Origin: Caulobacteraceae bacterium
Lineage (GTDB): Bacteria; Pseudomonadota; Alphaproteobacteria; Caulobacterales; Caulobacteraceae
Reading direction: 5' to 3'
Assembly: GCA_019746095.1 (NCBI GenBank)
Contig: JAIESL010000015.1
Coordinates: 1-33,477, forward strand
DNA length: 33,477 nucleotides
The stretch's first letter is position 1; every line of letters starts with the position of its first letter. Both the position numbers and the translations under genes were made by a program. The notes under the pieces were generated by a model, which saw only the letters and a list, made by a program, of their open reading frames with translations, was not told where the DNA came from and did not search any database. Positions 13,796 through 21,198 of this stretch are shown one piece after another.

Positions 13796-14247
13796 TAGAC
13801 CGCTCGGACCCTCGGCAGGAGGTAGTCGCGGGCAAAGGCGACGCCCGTATCTCCAAACCCCACGCAAGTATCGGCAACCCAAGCTTCGAACTCTTCGAGC
13901 AGGGCCGTTCGGGCGTCAGCGTCCCACAGCTTAGCAATGATGGATGGCGTAGCTCCGAACAGTGCAAAGCTACCGACGTTTGAACACAACAGTTCCCAGC
14001 CTCGGGAGGTGTCTGAAAGCCGGAGGACTGGGCGGACTGCGAGCAAGGGATCGTCCACCAACACGGTGACGTTTTCGATGCGCGCCCCGTTTAGTTCCAG
14101 GGGCGAACCTGTGTTGGTCTTCCGGAGTGCGGCGACCAAACGAGGGTCCAAAGTCACCGCGTGGGGAAATGCAACCACAGCCCAGTCGGCGGGCCAATCA
14201 CGAAAGCAGTCTTCTTCCAGCGAGATCATCTCGCGAGCGTAGCTCAC
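13795..14247 (-). CDS. Hypothetical protein, 150 residues
   Basis: This protein is of unknown function with normal mixed composition: acidic N-terminal region, Trp-rich segment (R-D-W-P-A-D-W-A-V-V), a central D-D-P-L-L-A-V-R-P-V-L-R segment, and a C-terminal helical region with W-V-A-D-T-C-V-G-F-G. No signal peptide or membrane segment is present, so it is probably cytosolic. The frame opens with GTG at 14247. ATG at 14229 is an alternative, and no strong ribosome site helps decide. It lies between two copies of the 51-base repeat, and its TAG stop overlaps the first. Protein-like codon use and a closed unit between repeats support a real gene, but I recognise no family. Confidence 0.55.
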   Translation of the reverse strand: MSYAREMISLEEDCFRDWPADWAVVAFPHAVTLDPRLVAALRKTNTGSPLELNGARIENVTVLVDDPLLAVRPVLRLSDTSRGWELLCSNVGSFALFGATPSIIAKLWDADARTALLEEFEAWVADTCVGFGDTGVAFARDYLLPRVRAV

Positions 14248-14252
14248 TGGAT

Positions 14253-14303
14253 GGTCCGCTTTCCACCCTCAAGCGTCCGTCCGCTCTCGACCCAAAGCGG
14301 ACC
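14253..14303. repeat. 51-base intergenic palindromic repeat, copy 2
   Basis: It has the same length and termini as copy 1 (GGTCCGCT...AGCGGACC), with CTTTCCACCCTC on the left arm side and GACCCAAAG before the right arm. It sits in the short gap between two minus-strand hypothetical genes. Confidence 0.85.
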
Positions 14304-14321
14304 CTGCCCTCGTCAGCCGCG

Positions 14322-14639
14322 CTATTCGTAGGCTTCACCCGCGTCAAGCAGGGCGAGGCGAGGAAGGGCTTCGGCCTTCGATGCGAACACCTTGAAGAAG
14401 GGGTAGTCGGGTCTTGTTTCCCGGTTGTGGGTCAGGTGAACGAGCGCGACCCTGCCGTCCGACAATGTGAAGGCGACGTCGTTGTCAGGCCAGGAGATCA
14501 ACCACGGCTCTGCATGCTGCCCATATAGCGGGTGATCCGGACAAAGCTCGCGCTTCAGTTCAGCTTGGAGAGCCGTGGCCTCGTCGCCTTCAATGTCTCG
14601 CCACTGCCCGAGCCTTGTCATGGGCGGAAGCATAACCAT
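14322..14639 (-). CDS. Hypothetical protein, 105 residues
   Basis: This small soluble protein has an A-F-T-L-S-D-G-R-V-A-L-V-H-L-T segment (about residues 56-70) followed by a Pro/Tyr/Phe-rich stretch (R-P-D-Y-P-F-F-K-V-F). That D-G-R-x-A-L-V-H-L-T pattern occurs in small uncharacterised proteobacterial proteins, but I cannot assign a family or function. Three in-frame ATGs (14639, 14633, 14621) are possible starts. The first is given, and the third gives a protein starting M-T-R-L-G-Q-W. It is flanked by repeat copies 2 and 3 and has no close operon partner. Confidence 0.55.
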   Translation of the reverse strand: MVMLPPMTRLGQWRDIEGDEATALQAELKRELCPDHPLYGQHAEPWLISWPDNDVAFTLSDGRVALVHLTHNRETRPDYPFFKVFASKAEALPRLALLDAGEAYE

Positions 14640-14644
14640 TGGAG

Positions 14645-14695
14645 TGTCCGCTCACCACCCGTAGGCGACCGTCTGCTCCCGACCCAAAGCGGACC
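14645..14695. repeat. 51-base intergenic palindromic repeat, copy 3
   Basis: It has the same layout with one mismatch in the left terminus (TGTCCGCT), the internal CTCCCGACCCAAAG shared with copies 2 and 4, and the right terminus AGCGGACC. It lies between divergent genes at 14639 and 14766. Confidence 0.85.
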
Positions 14696-14765
14696 TTGCC
14701 GTCGGGGTCACTTAGAGTGAGAACTGCGGAAGGTGGCAAGCACGCCAGATCGGGAGTGAGGCAAC

Positions 14766-15062
14766 GTGAAGCTTTGGAGGGCCGAGGTTTTGCGAAACGG
14801 CTTCAGCTTCGCGGCCCTGCTCACTTTCGTGCTCGTGTGGCTCCAGTTCGGTACGTTCGGGCGGCGGAGCCAAGGTTATTCGCAGGCATACCCGGTTGAA
14901 CTCAGCAACCACGGCGACTTGTTCTTCGTGTCGCAAACCGAGGCGTGGGGGCTTGCCGGTCTGCTCAGCCTCTCCGCTGCATTCTTCGGCGTGGCCGCCT
15001 TGGTCGAATATCGAGTGATCCGGAAAGCCAGCCCAGGTTTGTCAGATACGGACACGCCTTGA
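14766..15062 (+). CDS. Small two-pass membrane protein, unknown function
   Basis: This 98-residue protein starts at a GTG, with GAGG five bases upstream. Hydrophobic segments at about residues 13-30 and 59-81 predict two membrane passes with a ~28-residue polar loop rich in Gly, Gln and Ser, and a charged C-terminal tail. It is the only + strand gene in this stretch and stands between repeat copies 3 and 4. No family is recognised. Gene status rests on the hydrophobic pattern, the ribosome site and the fit between repeats. Confidence 0.5.
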   Translation: MKLWRAEVLRNGFSFAALLTFVLVWLQFGTFGRRSQGYSQAYPVELSNHGDLFFVSQTEAWGLAGLLSLSAAFFGVAALVEYRVIRKASPGLSDTDTP

Positions 15063-15068
15063 ACTTAA

Positions 15069-15119
15069 GGTCCGCTTCCCGCCCTCAGACGACCGTCCGG
15101 TCCCGACCCAAAGCGGACC
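15069..15119. repeat. 51-base intergenic palindromic repeat, copy 4
   Basis: This copy has the longest inverted ends (TTAAGGTCCGCTT against AAGCGGACCTTAA when flanking bases are included) and an internal GTCCCGACCCAAAG. It follows the stop of the small membrane protein gene within ten bases and precedes the copper block. Confidence 0.88.
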
Positions 15120-15181
15120 TTAAGAGATCCGGGAGTTTGCGTTTTCGGCGGCCAGCACGGTGGACATTCTAATCGTCGCTT

Positions 15182-15565
15182 CTAATGAACCATAAAGCTG
15201 ACGGAGCCGGACATCTTGTGGCCGTCCGGACCTTCGGCTGCCCAGGCGGCCGTGTAGGTGCCCGGAGCGAGGGGCGGCAAGGCGACGCTGACGGTCGCGG
15301 CGGCCGGTGCGGCAGGCGCGGTGACCACGGTCGGTGCCTGGCCCTCGGCGGTCAGAGTCAAGGTCTTCAGGATCATCGCGTGCGGGAAGGTCGCGCTGAA
15401 CCGCTCGGGCGAACCCTGGGTCATGGCGCCGTTCGTTGGGACGGTGGTGATGCCAGACTGGGGCGTCGCAGCCGGGGCTTGCGGGTGGTGGCCGGCATGC
15501 GGGTCTTGGGCGGCGGCTGTTCCGGCGAGGGCCAAGGCGGCGGTGAGGGCGAGGGTGCGGATCAT
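15182..15565 (-). CDS. CopC-like periplasmic copper-binding protein
   Basis: This 127-residue protein has a signal peptide ending at A-A-A-Q (residue 20). The mature N-terminus is D-P-H-A-G-H-H-P, the same motif that is repeated in the neighbouring CopB. The rest is a short CopC-type beta domain (about 52-127) with H-A-M near the start and G-P-D-G-H-K-M-S-G-S near the end, where CopC proteins keep a D-G-H. It would bind copper in the periplasm. The canonical CopC N-terminal His is replaced by the H-A-G-H-H extension. The start has AAGGAG upstream, 17 bases after the copB stop, so it is the last gene of the copA-copB-copC-like operon. A longer open frame to 15919 is antisense to copB. Confidence 0.75.
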   Translation of the reverse strand: MIRTLALTAALALAGTAAAQDPHAGHHPQAPAATPQSGITTVPTNGAMTQGSPERFSATFPHAMILKTLTLTAEGQAPTVVTAPAAPAAATVSVALPPLAPGTYTAAWAAEGPDGHKMSGSVSFMVH

Positions 15566-15582
15566 GGGGAGGTCTCCTTCAA

Positions 15583-16785
15583 CTAGAACCAGGCCTTGAG
15601 GCCAACGACGAAGCGGGTGTCTTCCGGGTCGCCGCCTCGGGCTTCGATGTAGTCGGCGGTGTCTCCGAGCGCTCGGGTCCACTCGACGCCGACATAGGGG
15701 GCGAACTCCTTGCGGAACTCGTATCGCAACCGCAGGCCCGCCTCGACCGAGGACAGGCCCGAACCGATCTCCAGTTCCGGAATGTCGCTGGCCGATGCGT
15801 CGATTTCGACGCGCGGCTGGAGGATCAATCGCTGGGTGATGCGCTGGTCGTATTCGGCCTCGACGCGGGCGGTCAGATCGCCTTCCATCGACAGGAAGGC
15901 GGCGGCGTCGACTTCCCACCAGTAGGGCGCAAGTCCCTGAAGGCCGAGGACCAGATGGGTGGTGTCCTCGCCGTCCGGGCGGAAGTCCTGGCGCACGCCA
16001 GCCTGCACATCCCAGAAGGGCGTCAGAGCTCGACTGTAGAGCGCCTGAAGTTCGGCTTCTTCCAGACCGCCGTCAAAGTCGCCTTCACCCTCGGACTTCC
16101 ACCAGAAACGGTTGATGTCGCCGCCGCTCCATCCCTGGACGTCCCAGAGCCAGGTCTCGCTATCGTCGCCGAAACCGGCTTCGAGGCGGTCGATGATCAC
16201 TGCCGTGAGCCGGACGTCGCCATTCTCCCGAAGGAGGGTCCGGCGAGAGGCGGGCATCGCATCGGCTCCGAAGACGAGATCGGCGGCGTGTGTCGGGCCG
16301 CTCAGGGCGGCGGGCGGAACGGGCGCTTCGAGTGGACGGCCAGGGTTGTCGGCGCTGGTTGGCACGTCTGGCGGACCCATGTTCATGGTCGACATGTCAT
16401 GCCCGGCATGGGGATCGGCCTGAGCAGGAGCCATGTTTGACATGTCATGGCCCGCGTGCGGGTCCGACCGGGCGGGAGCCATGGTCGACATGTCGTGGCC
16501 CGCATGGGGATCGACGGTCGCGGGCTGAGCCGGCATCTGATGTTCCGCATGTGGATCAGCGGTGACCGGCGTCCGGGCAGACGGCATGACGTGCCCGGCG
16601 TGCGGGTCTGTAGCGGCTGCCGGGGCCGGCATTTGATGGCCGGCATGAGGGTCGGCCGTCGGTGTCACCGGCTGTGTCCTCGGCGGCGGGGGCATCGTGT
16701 GACCTGCGTGAGGGTCCTGGGCGTGTGCGCTGAAGGCGCCGGCGGCGAGGACCAATGGAGCGAGGGCGACAGCCAGGCGGTTCAT
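15583..16785 (-). CDS. copB: Copper resistance outer-membrane protein CopB
   Basis: This 400-residue protein has a signal peptide to about residue 22, then seven tandem D-P-H-A-(G/E)-H-x-M units spread over about 110 residues. The CopB beta-barrel domain follows at about 165-400 (A-D-L-V-F-G-A-D-A-M, W-W-K-S-E-G-E, E-F-A-P-Y-V-G-V-E-W), ending in the Trp-Phe expected of an outer-membrane barrel. CopB partners the multicopper oxidase CopA and is thought to bind or sequester copper at the outer membrane. The repeats supply many His and Met ligands. Its ATG overlaps the copA stop (ATGA), so the two are coupled. The number of repeat units is likely to vary between strains. Confidence 0.93.
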   Translation of the reverse strand: MNRLAVALAPLVLAAGAFSAHAQDPHAGHTMPPPPRTQPVTPTADPHAGHQMPAPAAATDPHAGHVMPSARTPVTADPHAEHQMPAQPATVDPHAGHDMSTMAPARSDPHAGHDMSNMAPAQADPHAGHDMSTMNMGPPDVPTSADNPGRPLEAPVPPAALSGPTHAADLVFGADAMPASRRTLLRENGDVRLTAVIIDRLEAGFGDDSETWLWDVQGWSGGDINRFWWKSEGEGDFDGGLEEAELQALYSRALTPFWDVQAGVRQDFRPDGEDTTHLVLGLQGLAPYWWEVDAAAFLSMEGDLTARVEAEYDQRITQRLILQPRVEIDASASDIPELEIGSGLSSVEAGLRLRYEFRKEFAPYVGVEWTRALGDTADYIEARGGDPEDTRFVVGLKAWF

Positions 16786-18608
16786 GACGCGGCTCCGTCC
16801 ATGGGCCGCACCGTCACGACGTTGAACATGCCTGCGTGCATGTGCATCATCATGTGACAGTGGAAGGCCCAGTCGCCAGGCGCGTCGGCGGTCAGGTCGA
16901 AGGTCACCTTGCCGCCGGGCGCGACGTTGACGGTATGCTTCAGCGGCTGATGTCCGGCCGGTCCGCCCGTCACCAGCTCGAAGAAATGGCCGTGCAGGTG
17001 AATGGGGTGCGCCATCATGGTGTCATTGACCAGGGTGACCCGCACCCGCTCGTTGCGTTCAAAGCGGATCGGCTCGACCAGCTCACTGAACTTGCGGCCG
17101 TCGAAGCCCCACATGAACCGCTCCATATTGCCGGTCAGGTGGATTTCCATCGTCCGTGAGGGCGGGCGCTGGTCCTTGTTGGGCGTCAGCGACACCAGGT
17201 CGGTGTAGACGAGGACGCGGTGATCAACGTTGGTGAGGCCGATGGGACGCTCGCCGAGGCGGTTGGCGGGATCCATGGCGATACCGTCGACGCCGACGCC
17301 GACCGCCATATCCGGCGGGGCGTTATCCGGGTCGCGCATGTTCATCCCGGCCATGGACATCGCCCCGGGTTCGCCCGCCGGAGCAGCGCCCTGGTCGGGG
17401 CTCCCGTGGTCCATGCCGGCCATCGCGCCGTGGTCCATCCCTGACATGCCGCCCATGGAGCCGTGATCCATTCCGCCCATGGCCCCGTGGTCCATGCCCA
17501 TGTCGCGCATGGTGAGGTTCGGCACCTCTCGCAGGGGCGGAACCTCGGCCGTCATGCCCAGACGCGGTGCCAGGGTCGCCCGGCCCATGCCGGAGCGGTC
17601 GATGGCCTCCGACACGATCGTGTAGGCACGGTCCTCGGTCGGCCGGATGATGACGTCATAGGTCTCGGCGACAGAAATCTGAAACTCGTCGGTCTCGACG
17701 GGGCGCACGTTCTCGCCGTCGGCCTGGACCACCGTCATCGGCAGGCCGGGAATACGGACGTTGAAGATCGACATCGCCGAAGCGTTGATGATGCGCAGGC
17801 GCACCCGTTCGCCAGGTCGGAACAGGCCGGTCCAGTTCTCCTCGGGTCCATGGCCGTTGATCAGATAGGTGTAGGTCGAGCCGTTGACGTCGAGGATGTC
17901 GCGCGGGTCCATCCGCATCTCTCCCCACATGCGCCGCTCTTCCAGGCTCATCCGGTCGCTTCCGTCCATGAGGCCCGCCAGGGTCGTGCGCTGCCGGTTG
18001 AAGTAGCCAGGGCTCTTCTTCAGCTTCGACAGGATTTCGTGCGGATGCAGGAAGCTCCAGTCAGAAAGCACCAGCACATGTTCCCGGTCGTAGGCGACCG
18101 GGTCGGCGCCGACCGGATCAATGACGAGCGGGCCGTAGTGCCCCATCGCTTCCTGAAGATTGGAGTGGCTGTGATACCAGAACGTCCCCGATTGCCTGAT
18201 CGGGAACTCGTAGACGAAGGTCTCGCGCGGCTTGATGCCGGGGAAACTGATGCCCGGCACGCCATCCATCTGGAACGGGAGCAGAAGGCCGTGCCAGTGG
18301 ATGGAGGTGTCCTCGTCCAGGGTGTTGGTCACCGACAATCGGACATTCTGACCCTCCCGTAGCCGCAGCAGCGGAGCGGGAAGCACGCCATTCACCGTCA
18401 CCGCATGCCCGGTGCGTCCGCCCACGGCGAAGGGCGTGTGTCCGACGGTCAGGTCGATGTTCGGACCGGTCAGTGTCGGCAGATCAGCCCTCAGACCCGG
18501 CGACCCGGTCTGCGCCCAGGCTGGCAGCAGCCCTTGCAGTCCCAGCATACCACCGCCGACGGCGGCTCCCCGGAGAAGCATTCGGCGGTCCAGACTGGAG
18601 ATCGACAT
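16782..18608 (-). CDS. copA: Copper resistance multicopper oxidase CopA
   Basis: This 608-residue periplasmic oxidase begins at the ATG at 18608, which gives a twin-arginine signal (D-R-R-M-L-L-R-G, residues 7-14). The four copper-ligand motifs are intact: H-W-H-G (104-107), W-Y-H-S-H-S (144-149), H-P-I-H-L-H-G-H (534-541) and H-C-H-M-M-M-H-M-H-A-G-M (583-594) with the type 1 Cys584. Between domains lies a Met/His-rich stretch with repeated G-M-D-H-G units (about 385-445), typical of CopA/PcoA. It oxidises Cu(I) in the periplasm and binds extra copper. The upstream ATG at 18671 would bury the Tat signal. It is the first structural gene behind the sigma-factor module and is translationally coupled to copB. 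Confidence 0.95.
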   Translation of the reverse strand: MSISSLDRRMLLRGAAVGGGMLGLQGLLPAWAQTGSPGLRADLPTLTGPNIDLTVGHTPFAVGGRTGHAVTVNGVLPAPLLRLREGQNVRLSVTNTLDEDTSIHWHGLLLPFQMDGVPGISFPGIKPRETFVYEFPIRQSGTFWYHSHSNLQEAMGHYGPLVIDPVGADPVAYDREHVLVLSDWSFLHPHEILSKLKKSPGYFNRQRTTLAGLMDGSDRMSLEERRMWGEMRMDPRDILDVNGSTYTYLINGHGPEENWTGLFRPGERVRLRIINASAMSIFNVRIPGLPMTVVQADGENVRPVETDEFQISVAETYDVIIRPTEDRAYTIVSEAIDRSGMGRATLAPRLGMTAEVPPLREVPNLTMRDMGMDHGAMGGMDHGSMGGMSGMDHGAMAGMDHGSPDQGAAPAGEPGAMSMAGMNMRDPDNAPPDMAVGVGVDGIAMDPANRLGERPIGLTNVDHRVLVYTDLVSLTPNKDQRPPSRTMEIHLTGNMERFMWGFDGRKFSELVEPIRFERNERVRVTLVNDTMMAHPIHLHGHFFELVTGGPAGHQPLKHTVNVAPGGKVTFDLTADAPGDWAFHCHMMMHMHAGMFNVVTVRPMDGAAS

Positions 18609-18736
18609 CGGCGAGAAGTTCCTTAGCCGGCTATTCAGCCGTTCGTTCAGATACGCATCCCAGCGGCGCATCCCTTGCGGCAGGACGCCACAGGCATCCA
18701 GATCGCGGCCTTGTGCACTTTCCCGCCATGGCTAGG

Positions 18737-19306
18737 TCAAGCGCCTTTGCGCGGAGCCTCGCCCAGGATCTCTGACAGCTTCTTGCGCGCGCGGGCGATG
18801 CGGGTTTCCACGGCCTTCGGCGTGATGCGAAGAATGGATGCGATCTCGGCATGAGACCGTCCTTCAAGCGCGGCGAGCAGGAGCGGCGCCTTCAGGGCGT
18901 CCGGAAGGTCGGACAAGGCGCGTTGAAGGTCTTCGGCCCTGCGCTGATCATCGAGCCGGACTTCAGGGGTGGGCGCGTCGTCGCCAACCGCTTTCGCCTC
19001 TGGCGCGTCGAGACCCATGACTCCGCGCACGACGCGGCGAACCGTTCGGCGACGGCTCCAGTCGCGACACTTGTTCAGAGCAATCGAGCGCAGCCAGACC
19101 TCGAAGGGTCGTGCCGGATCATATCGCCGCATGGCGAGCCATGCTGACGAATAGGCTTCCTGAAGCACGTCATGCGCCTCGGCCTCGTCGCCGACGTAGC
19201 GGCGAACAAACCGATACAGGTCGGCCTTGGTGGCGGTCATCAGGGCGGTGAAGGCGGCCCGATCCCCGCCTGCCGCGCGAACCTTGATGCTCTGGTCGGC
19301 CCCCAC
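18737..19306 (-). CDS. ECF sigma factor, CnrH-like
   Basis: This 189-residue RNA polymerase sigma factor has region 2 at about residues 18-88 (D-L-Y-R-F-V-R-R-Y-V, D-V-L-Q-E-A-Y-S-S-A-W, P-F-E-V-W-L-R-S-I-A). Region 4 lies at about 125-180, with a helix-turn-helix (S-H-A-E-I-A-S-I-L-R-I-T-P-K-A-V-E-T-R). There is no region 3, as expected for ECF factors. It lies nine bases after the stop of the CnrX-like sensor gene, which overlaps the CnrY-like anti-sigma gene. This is the gene content and order of the Cupriavidus nickel/cobalt cnrYXH regulator. It presumably drives copA-copB and its own operon. Confidence 0.9.
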   Translation of the reverse strand: MGADQSIKVRAAGGDRAAFTALMTATKADLYRFVRRYVGDEAEAHDVLQEAYSSAWLAMRRYDPARPFEVWLRSIALNKCRDWSRRRTVRRVVRGVMGLDAPEAKAVGDDAPTPEVRLDDQRRAEDLQRALSDLPDALKAPLLLAALEGRSHAEIASILRITPKAVETRIARARKKLSEILGEAPRKGA

Positions 19307-19315
19307 GCGCCGCGC

Positions 19316-19756
19316 TTAGCCGGCGTCGTCGCGCAGGGAGTCAACGACCGCCTCATCGAACACCTCAGCCTGCGCCGGGGTCAGCACGGATCGCATTTCG
19401 AACACGTGAGTGATCGTCGCCTTCTGGAGATCGCCCATGGCGGCGTGGAAATGATCGACTGCCGCCTGGACCTGCGGCGAGTCTCCTTCGCTGGCAGCGA
19501 TGGCGGCGGCGAGTTCGCGATTGGCAGCGCGGACCTCGGCCTCCAGCGCCGGACGGCGCGTGGCGAAACGGGCTTCAATGGCGTCGAGCCGGCGGTCCTG
19601 CTCCGCGCTCAGATCGAGTTGTTCATGGACGACGCTGTGCAGGCTGGGCGGCTGCCGCTCCCGCATGACCCAGGAAGCGCTCGCCCAAGTGGCCGCGCCG
19701 CTCGCGAGCGCTGCAAGGATCGCCGTGATGACAATGGACCTCCAGGTGGTGTTCAT
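19316..19756 (-). CDS. Periplasmic metal sensor, CnrX-like
   Basis: This 146-residue protein has an N-terminal membrane anchor (about 8-29) and a helical periplasmic domain of the CnrX/ZraP/CpxP type. The family hairpin start L-H-x-x-x-H-E-Q-L-D-L-S-x-E-Q is at 39-53. Candidate metal ligands His40, His44, Glu61, His117 and Met121 have the same spacing as the CnrX ligands known from crystal work (His42, His46, Glu63, His119, Met123), each shifted by two. This suggests real sensing of a cation such as Ni, Co or Cu. It should hold the anti-sigma protein inactive or active depending on metal. Its ATG overlaps the anti-sigma stop (ATGA). Confidence 0.85.
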   Translation of the reverse strand: MNTTWRSIVITAILAALASGAATWASASWVMRERQPPSLHSVVHEQLDLSAEQDRRLDAIEARFATRRPALEAEVRAANRELAAAIAASEGDSPQVQAAVDHFHAAMGDLQKATITHVFEMRSVLTPAQAEVFDEAVVDSLRDDAG

Positions 19757-20031
19757 CCTCGGACGTCCAGTCCGCTTAAGGGCGAAAGACCGGTCGACAC
19801 GGTGAACACCCGCATTTCTGACGGTTCCGGGCGCGGATACAGCAACATGAAACTGCCGTTCGCGACGCCGACAATCAGCGCAAGAGCTATGGCTGCGGCC
19901 CGAACCTGTCCCATGCGAGCCTGGTCGCGGCGTTCGCCGATGCGCGCCCAGACCTTGTCCTCCAGGCCGGCGAGTTGCGCCTCGCCATCATGTCGGCCGC
20001 CGCCGATCAGTCGATCAACATCATCCAGCAT
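19753..20031 (-). CDS. Membrane-bound anti-sigma factor, CnrY-like
   Basis: This 92-residue protein has a cytoplasmic N-terminal segment (residues 1-42; the D-D-V-D-R-L-I and L-E-D-K-V-W-A-R-I parts resemble sigma-binding anti-sigma helices), one membrane segment at about 45-65, and a short periplasmic tail. By position and layout it is the counterpart of CnrY, which binds the sigma factor until the sensor detects metal. It is the first gene of the module. The 144 bases upstream, shared with the divergent DUF411 gene, should contain the sigma-dependent promoter, but I cannot name its boxes with confidence. Confidence 0.75.
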   Translation of the reverse strand: MLDDVDRLIGGGRHDGEAQLAGLEDKVWARIGERRDQARMGQVRAAAIALALIVGVANGSFMLLYPRPEPSEMRVFTVSTGLSPLSGLDVRG

Positions 20032-20175
20032 CGCGCACCTGCCTCACGCCCCGTTTGTCATACGCGGCCTTTCGCCATAGCCCTCATGAGGGGGCGAAGG
20101 CTATCTGACGTATAGATGTATGACGTCCGGCAAGCCCGGCAGATCAAGCACCCGCAATAGAGGGAGACGCACTGG

Positions 20176-20649
20176 ATGCGATCGCAACTGAATCGTCGTC
20201 TGTTGCTCGGCGCAGGCATTTTCCTGAGCATAGGCGGGACCGCCTGTGCGCAGACCGCGCCCGCGCGGAACCTGACGGTATTCAAGACTCCGACCTGCCC
20301 ATGCTGTGACGGGTGGATCGCTCATATGCGCCAGGCCGGCTTCACAACAACCGTCACCATTGTTCCGGACCTCCAGCCGATCCGCAGCAGTCGGGGACTG
20401 CCCGACGCGCTGGCCTCCTGTCACACCGGGCTTGTCGGCGGCTACCTGGTCGAGGGTCACGTGCCGGCCCAGGACGTCGTCCGCCTTCTGGCCGAGCGAC
20501 CGACGGCAGTCGGTCTGGCCGTGCCGGCGATGCCGCTCGGGTCGCCGGGGATGGAGACGCCACAAGGGCATAAAGACCCCTACGAGACCTTGCTGGTGCT
20601 CCGGTCGGGTGCAACCCGCGTGTTCGCTCGCCACAATCAGCCGGCCTGA
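20176..20649 (+). CDS. DUF411 metal-binding periplasmic protein
   Basis: This 157-residue protein has a signal peptide with a Cys at residue 24 (possible lipoprotein or secreted form). The DUF411 domain then shows K-T-P-T-C-P-C-C-D-G-W (38-48, a CxCC metal motif), L-A-S-C-H-T-G (79-85) and G-L-A-V-P-A-M-P-L-G-S-P-G-M-E (~117-131, Met-rich). DUF411 proteins occur in copper and silver resistance clusters, including CusX-like proteins, and are thought to bind Cu(I) in the periplasm. AGGGAG lies 10 bases before the start. It is divergent from the CnrYXH-like module, so both probably share metal-responsive control. Confidence 0.87.
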   Translation: MRSQLNRRLLLGAGIFLSIGGTACAQTAPARNLTVFKTPTCPCCDGWIAHMRQAGFTTTVTIVPDLQPIRSSRGLPDALASCHTGLVGGYLVEGHVPAQDVVRLLAERPTAVGLAVPAMPLGSPGMETPQGHKDPYETLLVLRSGATRVFARHNQPA

Positions 20650-20699
20650 TCCAGACCCCCGCTCAGTCCGATTACATGACCCACAATCCGGAGCCCGCC

Positions 20700-21185
20700 A
20701 TGTCGCGCACATCCCTTGCCCTCGCCCTGTCGATCGCCGTCCTCTCGGCGATGCCGGCCTTCGCCCAGGACCACGCCCATGACCATGCCGCTGGCTCGGT
20801 CGCCGCAGAAGCGGCGGGTGCGGCCACAGCCGTTGACGCCTTCCACGCCGCATTGAAGGCCGGCGACACGGCCGCCGCCCTGGCCCTGATGGCGCCGGAT
20901 GTCATGATCTTCGAAGAGGGCTACGCGGAGCGATCGCGCGACGAATACGCGTCCCATCACCTGGGTTCGGACGCCGCTTTCGCGGCGGCGTCAGAGTCCA
21001 TGGTGGAACGGCGGTCGGGCTGGGCGAACGGCGACATCGCCTGGATCACCAGCGAAGGCCGCACGACGGGTCAGTTCAACAATCGCCCCGTGGACCGGCT
21101 GACGACAGAGACAATGTTGCTCCAGCGGCATGCCGACGGCTGGCGCATCCACCACATCCACTGGTCGTCGCGCGCGCCCGGCTAG
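20700..21185 (+). CDS. Exported NTF2-like (DUF4440/SnoaL-like) protein
   Basis: Starting at the ATG at 20700 this is a 161-residue protein with a clean signal peptide (cleavage after A-F-A, residue 22). The mature N-terminus has a His motif (H-A-H-D-H) and is followed by an NTF2-like cone domain (A-V-D-A-F-H-A-A-L-K-A-G-D ... W-A-N-G-D-I-A-W-I ... G-W-R-I-H-H-I-H-W-S-S). The ATG at 20676 is in frame but would put polar residues before the signal; GGAG precedes the later one. Such proteins are frequent companions in copper and other metal clusters, with no proven activity. The His-rich ends suggest metal binding. It follows the DUF411 gene by about 50 bases and is convergent with copD. Confidence 0.8.
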   Translation: MSRTSLALALSIAVLSAMPAFAQDHAHDHAAGSVAAEAAGAATAVDAFHAALKAGDTAAALALMAPDVMIFEEGYAERSRDEYASHHLGSDAAFAAASESMVERRSGWANGDIAWITSEGRTTGQFNNRPVDRLTTETMLLQRHADGWRIHHIHWSSRAPG

Positions 21186-21198
21186 GTGCGCTACGGGT

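Noticed and set aside
15566..15919. 245-codon frame starting at 15919 that includes the CopC-like gene
   Set aside because: The upstream part reads a wrong frame of copB. The signal peptide and ribosome site place the start at 15565.
16400..16720. Possible CRISPR or tandem DNA repeat
   Set aside because: The periodic DNA here is the coding sequence of the D-P-H-A-G-H units of CopB, irregular in spacing and without spacers. No CRISPR array is seen anywhere in the window.
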